Of a stretch of DNA of 64,000 nucleotides, positions 53,775 through 64,000 are shown one piece after another; position 1 is the first letter of the stretch, and each line of letters starts with the position of its first letter. A program made the position numbers and the translations under genes. Under the pieces are notes generated by a model. It saw only the letters and a program-made list of their open reading frames with translations. It was not told the origin of the DNA and ran no database searches. The stretch spans positions 682,001 through 746,000 of the forward strand of contig NC_063076.1 in NCBI RefSeq assembly GCF_022605165.1, in the 5' to 3' direction. This stretch comes from Purpureocillium takamizusanense. Lineage: Eukaryota; Ascomycota; Sordariomycetes; Hypocreales; Ophiocordycipitaceae.

Positions 53775-55727
53775 TCAACTCCCGCTTTTGTCTAGTGATT
53801 CAGTCTGGCCGCTGCCGCTCATGGAACTGCGGCGGCTCGACCCCTCTCTGCGCAGATGCTTTTGAACACGTGAGTTGTGTTCCTCGAGCGCTTGCTGACG
53901 GCTCTTCGACACCCTGGCGTTCAGCCTCGCAAAGTAGCCCGATGACCGCGGGGCCCGTCCTTGGGTCGACGATGCCGTCGCTGTCGCTGGCGTTGCCGGT
54001 TCCGGGACTGGTCTGGATCCTGCTGCTTGGACCCGACTGGATGTCCGAACTGACTGCTCAGATGATGCGGGGCCGGACGGTCTCTCTTCGAGTTGCTGTC
54101 GTCGCCGGCCAGGGCGAGTTTCCGGCGGGTCCACGTCCGTGGCCTCGCCACTCGATATAACCCCGGGTTCTGGATCTGGTTGAGGCTCCGGTGCCTTGGA
54201 ACTAAAGCTCCGAGATTCTCGCTGCGAGCTTAAACCCCGAAGCCCTCTCTGCGGACTCGGCAAGTTCCGTACCAGAGGAGCCTCCTCCGAAGCTCCTCGA
54301 ACAATTCTTCGTGCCCGCGACACCTCGTGCGGAAACGACCGTATGATGGCATTCAGATTGTCGGCTCTGACGACCATGTCGTTGTAAAGCTGCCGTCCAG
54401 GCAGCATGTTGAACCATTCCACCGCAGGCAGAGGCTCTTGGCCGGGGCCTGCTCGCGAAACATAATCCAGGTAGCCATGGGAGAAAGCTCGAATGAATTC
54501 ATCGTACCCGCTTTCCTTGATCAATCGCTCGCTTTTCAGATACTCGAGACAGATGAGGGCCCTGATAAAGCTCCACAGACCACCTCGGTATAGCCCTACG
54601 TAGTCTGGGTATGTCGTAGCAAATTTACCAAACGGATTCATGTTTTGGGGGGCTGGTGGCGACTCATCCGGCAGGGAGGGCACGGAAGCGGCAACGGGCA
54701 CGTCTTGTGCATGAACCGATGGAGCCGCATCGTCCGAGTCTGAGTCATCCGACTCTTGTGGTTCATTCACCCCCATGATGGTATCGCCCTGCTCGACGGA
54801 TGCTAGGACCGAATTCATGGTTGAGCTAGCAAGCGTACCGGGAACCACGGAGCTTGAAGACGTAGAATACGAGCTGCTGACATCGGCGCCCCCCGCAAAG
54901 GTCTTGGTGGTAGCCATACGCCTTGATCGTGCGGCCGTCGTGAGAGGCTTTATCGGGCTCGAGTTGAGAGTGTACATTTTGTGCCGATGTTGTCGGTCTT
55001 CATGGCGCACAACCTCAGGCTGAGGCCCGGCGTTTTTCAGGAGAGTCTCCGGAACGATCGAGTGGCTAGGCTGTGCGCACGGCGGCGTATCAAGCACGTC
55101 TGCTGTGACATCTTGGTATGGCGTGGCCGCCAAGAGGCGATGAGATGCGGCCATGTTGACTCGGGCGGCCTGGCGCTCTCCCGCCAGCGGCACTTCGACT
55201 TCAAGATCATCCTCCTCATCACTGGAGTCAGAAGGGATGGCGTAGACGTCCTGTCGGAGTGCTGGGACCGGTGGAGGGGGCATTCGCGATGACTGCCTGG
55301 GGCTCTCACGGCGATCTGGAAGCGGGACGAGAGCCGGGCTGCGTGTCGCGTGATCACGACGTGGTGACGGGCTCTTGTCGCATACTTGGCTCTTGGGAGA
55401 CGCTATTGGCGAAGAGTCCTGTTCCACGGTTGTTGGCACTGGAAGTTCCGAGCAAGTGTGTCTTTTGGGAGGCGGAAGATCGGAACTTGATGGGCGTTTG
55501 GTTCCATTGGAGTTGGGCCCGCCATGGCGGCTCAACTTCTTCGCCTGGACGTAGGCCTGCTTGACACTCTTGATGACATGGTCGGGGACGTTGAGGAGGT
55601 CTTCAGGCGCGTTCCTCAGCTTCGGCGCCCACGCGACTTCGGTTTCGAGCAGTCGCTGCTGGTCTTTGGGTATGACGAGGGCGTTGCCACGCCGCAGAAG
55701 CGTCTCGATGCGCTCTACAGATGACAT
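53775..55727 (-). CDS. Large mostly disordered protein with one conserved helical module
   Basis: Single exon, 650 aa, from the ATG that gives MSSVERIETLLRRGNALVIP. The open frame extends 15 codons upstream but only to TTG. The N-terminal 80 residues are helical and conserved-looking (KDQQRLLETEVAWAPKLRNA, DLLNVPDHVIKSVKQAYVQA). A long Ser/Pro-rich, partly acidic disordered stretch follows. Residues about 363-440 form a compact module: NPFGKFATTYPDYVG, then GGLWSFIRALICLEYLKSER, YDEFIRAFSHGYLDYV and AVEWFNMLPGR. I associate this 'YPDY-G ... YDDFIRAF ... YL-Y' pattern with a group of fungal chromatin or telomere-linked proteins, but from memory only. The C-terminal 200 residues are Ser/Arg/Pro-rich with basic patches. 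No enzyme motif is present. A nuclear role is a guess. Confidence 0.7.
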   Translation of the reverse strand: MSSVERIETLLRRGNALVIPKDQQRLLETEVAWAPKLRNAPEDLLNVPDHVIKSVKQAYVQAKKLSRHGGPNSNGTKRPSSSDLPPPKRHTCSELPVPTTVEQDSSPIASPKSQVCDKSPSPRRDHATRSPALVPLPDRRESPRQSSRMPPPPVPALRQDVYAIPSDSSDEEDDLEVEVPLAGERQAARVNMAASHRLLAATPYQDVTADVLDTPPCAQPSHSIVPETLLKNAGPQPEVVRHEDRQHRHKMYTLNSSPIKPLTTAARSRRMATTKTFAGGADVSSSYSTSSSSVVPGTLASSTMNSVLASVEQGDTIMGVNEPQESDDSDSDDAAPSVHAQDVPVAASVPSLPDESPPAPQNMNPFGKFATTYPDYVGLYRGGLWSFIRALICLEYLKSERLIKESGYDEFIRAFSHGYLDYVSRAGPGQEPLPAVEWFNMLPGRQLYNDMVVRADNLNAIIRSFPHEVSRARRIVRGASEEAPLVRNLPSPQRGLRGLSSQRESRSFSSKAPEPQPDPEPGVISSGEATDVDPPETRPGRRRQQLEERPSGPASSEQSVRTSSRVQAAGSRPVPEPATPATATASSTQGRAPRSSGYFARLNARVSKSRQQALEEHNSRVQKHLRREGSSRRSSMSGSGQTESLDKSGS

Positions 55728-56947
55728 GGCGTGCGCTGCTGGCCCCAGCCGACGAGGCGGCCACGGCGTCAAGGGGAGAAGATGGGCTCAAGCCGTCGTC
55801 GCATCTGCATTGGTCGTTGATGACCGCATACGGTGCGGGGACCCGTGATGGCTCGTGGTCGCGGGCGTGTCGCTCGTGCAGGTAAGCGCTGCAGGTGCAA
55901 AGCTGGACGTAACGGGCAGCGAGCGGCTTGGGCGTTGGGTCGCACGACTGGCCGTGATCATGGAACGCGTTCGTCAGTGGCCCGAGGGGGCGTCGAGAGT
56001 TGAGGTGGTGAGGTGGGTGGACTGCGCGCTGTTGCGGGGCAGGCAGCCCGCGCTCCATCACTGAGCAGGGGTGCTTCGAATCCCGAGGTGGGCAACTGGC
56101 GGCACCCGACAGACGGGCAGCAACCTGAACAGCCTGGGGCGCTGGTACCTGGACATGTGGCGCCCTTTGCAACGCGCCTCCGACTGTTGTGGCGGGTTTC
56201 TTTCCAGTGGGCGGCGCCAGCAGCGCCGTGTAGAGGAACGTCTATGGGCCCTGTCACATCCAATGCGCTTTCGTGGTGGCTGCAGCTTCTGGAGCTACCC
56301 CCCCACATCACCTCACCTTCCACTGGACCTGCGCGCTCCACCGCCCCCCCGAGCTCCCGCCCCCGGACCCTTGACGACATCCATCCATGCCGTCGCGTCC
56401 TGCTGTTCCAGGTTCAATTCCCGTTTGACAGCGCATGCCCGACATCCATCCATCCTGCTCGGCGTGATCCTCGACACGCTTTCCTTGGCTGCACCGCCGG
56501 TGCACAACACACCGCAGCACTACCTGCTCGCGTGCGTCGTGCTCGTACCGACGTCGAGTCTCATCGTCATCGCCTCCTCTATACGTCTTGTGCGACCGTC
56601 ACCGCTGCGACGCCTGGCCGCTTTGTCTCTGGCCGCCGGCTGGAACTCCTTCACCCGACCTGCTCGTCCTCGACCCTCCCCGCCGACCGCGTTCCCCTCC
56701 CTCCCACTCTGCCCTTACCCGGCGGTCTCTGCGTTCTTGCATAAAGGTACTTGGCACGAGTCCTTCGTCCTGCAGTATGACCTCGCCGTGCCTGGTGTAC
56801 CGCCCGCTTTGAGCTGCACGAGTGCCTAGGTAGCAAACACCCACGCAGCCTGCCGCCGCCGCCGCCCATGGGCCGCCTTCGCGACCACCGACCGCCCGTC
56901 TCGACAAGACCGAGGGCTTCCTTTGCCCCAGCACCGCCGCCTTGAAA
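55728..56947. other. divergent promoter region upstream of FAB1
   Basis: 1.2 kb between the start codons of the 53775-55727 gene (minus) and FAB1 (plus). It should hold both promoters and leaders. Pyrimidine-rich and GGTGGG/CCATCC-type short repeats are present, and some frames stay open by composition. No credible extra gene. Confidence 0.5.
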
Positions 56948-59900
56948 ATGGCGAGCAGTACGACCTCGAAGCCTTCCGACGATCCTCCCCCCCATCCGCT
57001 CGGCTCGCCCACCAGCTTCCGGAACCGACGTGGTTCCTTCGCCTCCATGTCCGGCAGCTCCACCGTTGATAGGGAACAGCTTGCCCAAGCTCTCGACCAG
57101 ATACACACGTCGGCGAGCCGCTGCGAGTCTCTTACCACCTTCAACGACTTTGCTCCTCCTCCGGAGGGAATCCCTGCCTCGGAGAGTCGCGGCACGGCTG
57201 GCGAGCTCGTCCAACATGGCCTCAGCGGGCTATATAGCCGCTTCCGGGAGGCCGTAGGAGGTGGTAGTCCGACCAAGACGGCGCCGAGGGAGACCGCTGA
57301 AGCGGTGGCCGAGACTGCTCCGAAGCGCGGGTCGACTGTCGACGGTCACTCATCGCGTCCCTCCATATCCTCGCTGCATCGAGGGGACACTGCCGCAACC
57401 GTTACCACCCTTTCATCCCAACCCAACCCGACGACCGACGTGTCGTCGGCCGTCTTCACCTCGGCGACCGAAAATCGTCACGCCCCGCAGTCATCCAAGG
57501 CGACGAGCATTAGCCTAATGTCAGGCCAAAAGTCGTTCGGCTCCAGCCGCCAAAGCCTGCCGACAAAGGCTACCAGCGCCGTCACTGCCGATCCCATGAT
57601 CGCCGCGCCCGCTCCGTTGCACAGAGATGCCAGTCGCAGCACCATTCGAACTGAGGACAGCGGACCTGGGTCCAGCCGGAGGAGCCTTACGAAGGCGGAA
57701 ATGCAGGCTCGCATTTCCCCGGCCGACTCCTCGTCCAGCATCTACGATCCCAAGGAGGGCAAACTTCCACCGAGGGCCGGACGGGACGATACCTCTAGTA
57801 TTGATGGCAGTCTTGACACGCCCCTGAGCCCAGCCAAGTCGGCCGCTCCCATCATGCCAACCATCCAGACGAGGCACATCCGTAGCCCATCCAATAGCTC
57901 CTCGCTGCTTTCGCCGGATGGCGTGCGGCGCAAGCCAGCCGTCATTGACAGGATCAGTCGATCCAGGTCACCGAGATATCCGGGGTCGAGGGAGTCGTCT
58001 CTCGACCGCGGAACCGCGGAGCCCAGTCCGATAATCACGTCCGCTCACAACGTGGTCTACCACGACTCCTTCACTCAGGACTCGCACGCCTATACGGGCC
58101 AGTCCGGAAACCTCCGCATCCCCGGAACAGTCGCAGGTGAGGAGCGGGCATCTGAGCAGATGAATGCTCAGCTCGACAAAATGCGGAAACAAGTGTTGAG
58201 CAAAGAGTTTTGGATGAAGGACGACACGGTTAAAGAGTGCTTTCTTTGCCAGACGCCATTCACGGCATTTCGACGAAAGCACCACTGCCGCACGTGTGGA
58301 TGCATTTTCGACTCCAAATGCACCACAGTCGTGTCTGGTGAAAAGTTCGGTGTTCAGGGATCTCTGAGAGTGTGTAAAAACTGCCTCGAAGTTATCAGCC
58401 GGCGGTTCGACGGCAGCGGATCCGACGACTCCGCAGACGAGCGCTCCTTCATGCCCAAGATTTTTGGCCCAAATCACTCGAAAGGGTCTAGCAGCACAAG
58501 TCAATCGCGGCCCAAAGGCCAGGATCCAGCACTGGGATCTGAAGGCTCAGAGGACTCGAGGCCGGTCTCGACGCCCATGATGGCTATCCCAGCTACGCGT
58601 CGCGTCAAGGACGCAAGCCGCTCCTCTGCCATCCTAGAGATTGATGCGCCCCAGCTGAGCCGACCCGGATCTTCTCGCTCCCTCAAGTCATTAGCTGCCG
58701 GTCGACCACAGTCCTCTGCGGGCCACAAGAGACACCACTCGAAACACGGGTTTCTTGGGCGCTTCAAAGCCCCTGCCCTAGAGCAGCCTGCCCCGTTCCG
58801 CAAGGGTATCGCGGACGACAATGCCAAGAGGCCCAAGTTTCCTGCCTTTCATGACGACAATATTATTGATCCGGAGCTAGCCGACTACATGTCTGACGAC
58901 TCCAGTGCGGACGAGCAAGTCAACAGCATCTTTCAGACCATGGGCGCGTCGGAAATGCACCCGGCAAGCTTCGAAAACGACAAGAGCGGCTTTGCCCCAT
59001 ACGTGAACGCCAGGAAGCATCGCCATCGGCACGGAGAGAAGAGCATCAGCGGCATGAGCTTTGTCAGCAGAGGTCCGTACGACGACAACGGCCCTCTCAG
59101 CCTCTTGAGTCACCGGAGGTCAGCAAGACGGCGAAACTTGAGTAACGTGAGCGGGAGTGTTCATCACCTCGGCTCTCCTCGACCGAAGTCTGCGGTGTAT
59201 AAAGGACCGTCGGCATCGTCCGAGATGCTCTTCCCTCTCGACCAAAGCCAACTGAAGTCGCAAGTAACTAGGAGCGACTCTCTGCGCAGGAGACCCAAGG
59301 CACCAAGAGAGGAGCTCAATCAGTCCAGCCTGAAACACGTAGACAAGCTGCTTCACCAGCTGCTGGCGGATACGGAGATACCTAACCCTGCCGCGTGGAA
59401 GAAGGCTCTCGTCCCGATACTCTTGCAACTAACGGACGAAGTAACCCCCGATATCAACAAAGGAGAGGACATGGACATCAGGCACTACGTTAAGCTAAAA
59501 CGGATTCCCGGCGGCAAGCCGGGGGACACCGCCTACGTGTCTGGCGTCGTCTTCACCAAGAATCTTGCCCTCAAGAGTATGCCGCGCCGCATCATGAACC
59601 CCAGAATTGTGCTTGTCAGCTTCCCGATCGAATACCAGCGCCACCAACAGCAATTTATGAGCTTGCAGCCCGTAATCGAGCAGGAAAAGGAGTTTCTTCG
59701 TGTCGTGGTGCAGAGGATCACAAACCTGAGACCGCACGTGCTTCTGGCCCAAAAGGGCGTCTCTGGCATAGCACTGCAGTATCTCTCCGAGGCCAACATC
59801 TCGGTGGCATACAACGTTAAGGACACTGTCATCGAGGCCGTTGCCCGATGTGCCGAGGCCGAAATCATCGAATCTTTGGACATGCTGGCTCTTCCAGTGC

Positions 59901-62900
59901 GCGTCGGCAAATGCTCGGCCTTTGAAGTCAGAACATTTGTCAACAACGACTACCCTGGTCGGAAGAAGTCATACATCTTCCTGTCCGGGTGCCGACCGGA
60001 TCTTGGCTGTACGATTGCCCTGCGAGGTGCAAACAGCAAATTACTGAGCAAGCTGAAAACCGTCATGGAATTCATGGTCTACGTTGTCTACAACCTAAAA
60101 CTTGAGTCTAGTCTCTTGAGGGATGAGTCCGTTGAAGCGCCGGACGCCGCTGACAGCTCCATGTCGAGCTCGGTGCAAGCACTCAACGATAGCCTTAGGT
60201 CCTTGAGTTCCGCCAGTGCCACGGATGGCAGCAAAGCTGGGCCGACTATGGTTATAAACCATCCATCGAGCGAGAGCGAGCCTCCGTCGCAAGTGACGGT
60301 TGAGAGCTCCAGTGTGGGGGGTGTCGAGGATGGCGAATCGAGTCAACCAGGTCAACCTGTCCCGGAGCGGCCAACGCTCATTCCCATGCACGAACAGCAC
60401 AGCCATGCATCTAATGATAGCCAAGTGCCCGACGACGTGCCCATGCCGACCTTTTATAGCGATATGGTGGCCAAGTACGAGACGAAGATCCTCTCAGCGT
60501 CGCCTTACGTCAAGTTCAAGCAGCCTTACCTCTTGATGAGAGCGCGCGAGCAGGAGAGGCGTCTTTTGTACCTCAAGCGCCTTCGCGACCAAGATGCTGT
60601 CGAAGAGGATTCGGAAAAGTCTGGGCCGCAAAGATTCCAACTTATCAAGCCAGAGATGGTCGAGAAGATCGGCCAACAGGCCCCCCGACAGATCATGGAG
60701 GTGCTGCATGCAGTGCACGACGCTGAGTACGACAAGGCTTTATTCAACTACCAGACGCAGACGCGCCAGTGGGAGACGTACATCCAGGGCAACCTAGATT
60801 TGTTTGATCCTTATTCGCACCAGAATATTGTCGTCTTATATTCGGTCATCTGCACCGAAACAAAGATCCCCTGCATCGAGCCCAACCTGCTGGCCATCAA
60901 CTTCTATGACGAGCAGCACGTGTACACGGGCATGGATCCGGACTGTACGCTTGGCCAGTACATCGAGGACTTGGCCTACGCAAAGACAGACATCTGCGAA
61001 TCCAACGGCTGCGACAAGAAAATGGGCGAGCACCATCGCACCTATGTGCATGACCAGTATCGCATCACGGTCTTCGTGGAAACCGTCACAAACGGAAGCC
61101 CAAAGCGTAAGGAGCTCGGCGATGGCATCACAATGTGGACGTATTGCAAACTTTGCAAGAAGGACTCGGATGTGACAGCCATGTCTGAGACTACCTTCAA
61201 GTACTCGTTTGGCAAGTATCTCGAGTTACTTTATTGGGGCCGCGGTCTCAAGATGAAGGACGTGGTCGACTGCATGCACGATCACCACCAAGACCACGTC
61301 CGATACTTTGGACTGGGTGACTCTCGCATCCGGATTCACTTGGATCCGATTGATTTGCTTGAGATTGTGGTGCCGCGAGCCAGGATTACGTGGAAAGTGG
61401 TCAACGACTTGAAGCTCAAGAACGAAATCTACACCAAGATGGAGGAACGCTGGAATAAGTTCATGGGATCCGTCAAGGCCAGGCTCAAGAGTATCCGGAT
61501 CGACAGCGTCTTGCCTGAAAAAGCAGAATCGTGCAAGGCAGAACTCGATCAGCTAACGAAAAAGGCATCGGAAGAACAGTCCGCCATGGTCCGTCAACTC
61601 CAGACGGTGTACGTCGACTCAAAATACTACGAGGTGGTGCCATTCAACAGCCTTGTCCGCGAGATGCTGGAAAAGGCTGGCGAGTGGGACCAGATCTTTG
61701 CGAAGTTCGAGGCCGACTTCCTCGGCGACAAAGACATGCGACAGTTGACTATGATGCAACTGAAGAAGATGTTTACAGACAACGAATCTAAGGAGTCTCT
61801 GACGTCCACGGAAGGGCCTGGGTCAGCTACCGATAGCGACGAGCGACCCTCCCAGACGTTCACGGATCCGGAGGACAAAAGCACGCAGCCCACCGAGTAC
61901 ACCGACACGAATATGGAGGCAAGCGCCGAGTCTGCTAAGCCAACTGAGACGTCGGAAGAGGGCAAAGTGGGCGATGAGGAAAAGGTTTCCATCCCTGCCG
62001 AGGGCGCGATCGAGCGAGTTGAGCCTCTCGACCTTGCTGGCTCCCCGACTTCCGTCAGAGCGCTGCCTCCGACGCCTCTGTCCCCGCTTCCTTCCGGCAA
62101 CGAAGCCCTGCCAAAGTCTTCGAGTCCTCCACAGCTCCCAGATGTGGAGTCTCAATCGTCTACTGCTTCGACCGGCACGGCCCGCACCCCAACGGATTCA
62201 TCAGTGTCGGGCCAGTCCTTGTCGGAGAAGGTTGACCAGATGCGGCGTGAACAGGCGCTCCAGGCGGGAGCGGGCTCAGAAGCAGGCCTAGGGACCAGTG
62301 AACTTCCGAGGCCGGTGCCCGATCGTGGTCCGCCTCGAAAGTCTGGTTCGAACATTTCGCCGCCGTTAGTTCGAGCCATCTCGCATCCAGTACGGCCACT
62401 GCCCCGGGGGACATCTGCAATTGCAAAGCCCGTGAGTGGCAAAGATATCAAGCCCGTCGTGGCGGAGTCGCATGCGGAGCAGCAGCCAGAAGGCTCCATC
62501 AAGGTGGATAAGAAGCTCTCTGATCGCCTTGGCCTGACTGCCTTGAAGAACCGCTCTAAGGGGACAACGTCTGGGATCCCGCGACTTGTGCACAAAAAGA
62601 GGGAGTCTAAGGTCTCGACATTGGCTAGGCACTTTGAGCAACTCAGTCGCGAGTTTGAGAAGGAGCGTATTCGTGATCGTAAAGAGCGCGCGGCAACCCT
62701 GCGACAGCCTCGAGCGAGGCTGCCAAGGACATCGACCAAGGCCATCGTGCAAGTCTACGACGACGTGAATGAGGCGTTTGAAGAGCCTTCTGCCTTGACC
62801 GAAACAGGACCTGAAGCACAGCCAGAGCCTAAACAGACAAACAGTGCGCCTACCGTCGCCCCAGAAGTCCCCAGATCAGAATCTCAGGCCGAACCGCCAC

Positions 62901-64000
62901 CGCCGGCGGACAACGACACAAAACCCGAGAGCCAGCAGGCGGCAGAAGAGCCCGACGAGACCAGCAATGCGAACGCTAGTCAAGCGGCATCAGATGACGA
63001 GTGCGCGACGAGTGACGCCGAAGCCTCTGTGCCGGAAGAATTCCTTCCTGACATCAAAGAGATTGCTGATGCACTTGAGCCAAGTACCGAGATACCTCTC
63101 GAACTGCCCAAGCATCAGAAGACTAGCCTCATGAAGTATCTTACCAACTTCTGGGCAGAGAGATCTGCGAGCGGCTGGCCACCACTCGAGTACCCTGTCA
63201 ACCCGACGGACCACATCTTTGTCGACTCGGACATTATCGTACGAGAAGACGAGCCGAGCTCTGTCATTGCTCTAGCGCTTAACAGCGACGACTACCAGGG
63301 CAAGCTTGCCACGATCAGGCTCGAGGCTCAGCAAATGATGCAGAGAGAGAACGAATCCGCCGGGGACGTGGAGCCAAGGTCGGCGCCGGTGTCGGACAGC
63401 GCCGACATGGCCGTGGACGAGACAGAGCTGGAAATGAGTTTACTGCGTGTCACCGGAACGCACCTGAAGTATCAGTTCAAGGAGGGACCTGCCGTCATGA
63501 CATGCAAGATCTTTTATGCGGAGCAGTTCGACGCTCTGCGACGCAAGTGTGGTGTGGCTGAGCGGATCATTGAGTCTCTGTCTCGGTGCTTGAAGTGGGA
63601 TTCCAGGGGCGGCAAAACAAAGTCGGTCTTTTTGAAGACTCTAGATGATCGGCTGGTGCTCAAGGTGTGTTGTATTATCAGACACGGTTTTGTTTCTGGG
63701 TGCTAACAAACGCAGTCACTTTCGCCCGTGGAAACGTCAGCTTTTCTACGGTTTGCTCCTGGATACTTTAGCATCATGGCCGAGGCATTGTTTCACGATC
63801 TGCCCTCGGTTATTGCAAAGATGCTGGGCTTCTTCCAGGTCATCATCAAGAACCCCGTGACCGGAACTGACACGAAACTCGACCTTCTCATCACCGAAAA
63901 CCTCTTTTACGACCGCTCGCCAACACGAATTTTCGATCTCAAGGGGTCCATGCGCAACCGCAAGATCCAGTCCACAGGAGAGCAAAATGAGGTGCTCCTG
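56948..64000 (+). CDS. FAB1: 1-phosphatidylinositol-3-phosphate 5-kinase Fab1/PIKfyve (3' end beyond window)
   Basis: Exon 1 is 56948-63664 (2239 codons). A 51-nt intron, 63665-63715 (GTGTGT...GCTAACAAACGCAG), follows; exon 2 runs off the edge after 95 more codons. The preceding TTG-AAA is not a start; ATGGCG is. Domains in order: disordered Ser-rich N-terminus; FYVE zinc finger at about 425-485 with CFLC, the PtdIns3P-binding FRRKHHCRTCG and CKNC; Cpn60/TCP1-like domain at about 855-1025 ending SGCRPDLGCTIALRGAN; the Cys-rich Fab1 region at about 1290-1480 (CIEPNLLAINFYDE, then CESNGCDKKMGEHH); a long disordered linker; then the PIP-kinase domain from about 2070 with GKTKSVFLKT and, in exon 2, FDLKGSMRNRK. 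It makes PtdIns(3,5)P2 on vacuole and endosome membranes. With more than 2330 codons before the C-terminal end it is about the size of yeast Fab1 (2278 aa) or larger. Confidence 0.97.

Noticed and set aside
56599..57276. Minus-strand frames of 188-225 codons across the FAB1 start
   Set aside because: Antisense to the FAB1 leader and Ser-rich N-terminus; no independent support.
1..64000. CRISPR arrays, bacterial operons, plasmid or phage features
   Set aside because: The window is eukaryotic nuclear DNA with spliceosomal introns; the regular repeats seen are simple micro- and minisatellites without spacers.

Overview
The window looks like nuclear DNA of a filamentous ascomycete, most likely a Sordariomycete (Hypocreales is my best guess). 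It is GC-rich. Genes carry short GT...AG introns of about 46-130 nt with CTAAC/CTGAC-like branch sites. The proteins are fungal-type orthologues: GCN5, eIF4E, FAB1, OST5, RAD1 and the APC/C subunit CDC26. All exon joins below were worked out by hand from splice motifs, reading frame and protein continuity; none has transcript support.

Layout. 1-14 kb is gene-poor: a CDC26-like gene (972-1229), a possible small secreted protein (2438-2698), one large disordered-protein gene (4969-7201), then about 6.7 kb with no convincing gene. 13.9-17.1 kb is a compact housekeeping block: RAD1 (9-1-1 checkpoint clamp) and OST5 (oligosaccharyltransferase) in tandem on the minus strand, divergent from GCN5 (SAGA/ADA acetyltransferase). 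18.5-30 kb holds a conserved hypothetical gene, a DUF7514-type gene, an MPDU1-type PQ-loop gene and a Cys-rich gene, with long empty spacers. 30.8-38.8 kb holds three genes of more accessory character: a six-exon GMC oxidoreductase, a seven-exon, seven-TM Rhodopsin_dom-type membrane protein and an MDR dehydrogenase.

39.4-42.7 kb is debris-like: an orphan C-terminal gene remnant, a low-complexity ORF ending in an A-rich insert flanked by a 9-bp direct repeat, a 28-bp minisatellite, and an intron-containing tRNA-Ile(AAU). 43.8-47.3 kb has an acyl-CoA synthetase (ACSF3-like) convergent with eIF4E. 48.1-50.9 kb holds an unknown two-exon gene, a frameshifted glycosyltransferase-61 remnant and a 9-bp tandem repeat. 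52.6-64 kb holds a BolA-family gene, a large protein of unknown function, and the 5' 7 kb of FAB1 (PtdIns3P 5-kinase), which runs off the right edge.

How the genes relate: most are unrelated housekeeping genes. OST5 and the MPDU1-type gene both serve ER N-glycosylation but are 12 kb apart. The GMC/rhodopsin-like/MDR trio lacks a backbone synthase, so I do not call it a biosynthetic cluster. I found no clearly new multi-gene system. The most informative oddities are the decayed segments at 39.4-42 kb and 49.9-50.9 kb, several small multi-exon or short genes that simple ORF calling misses, and long gene-free spacers with recurring TACCTAGGTA palindromes.
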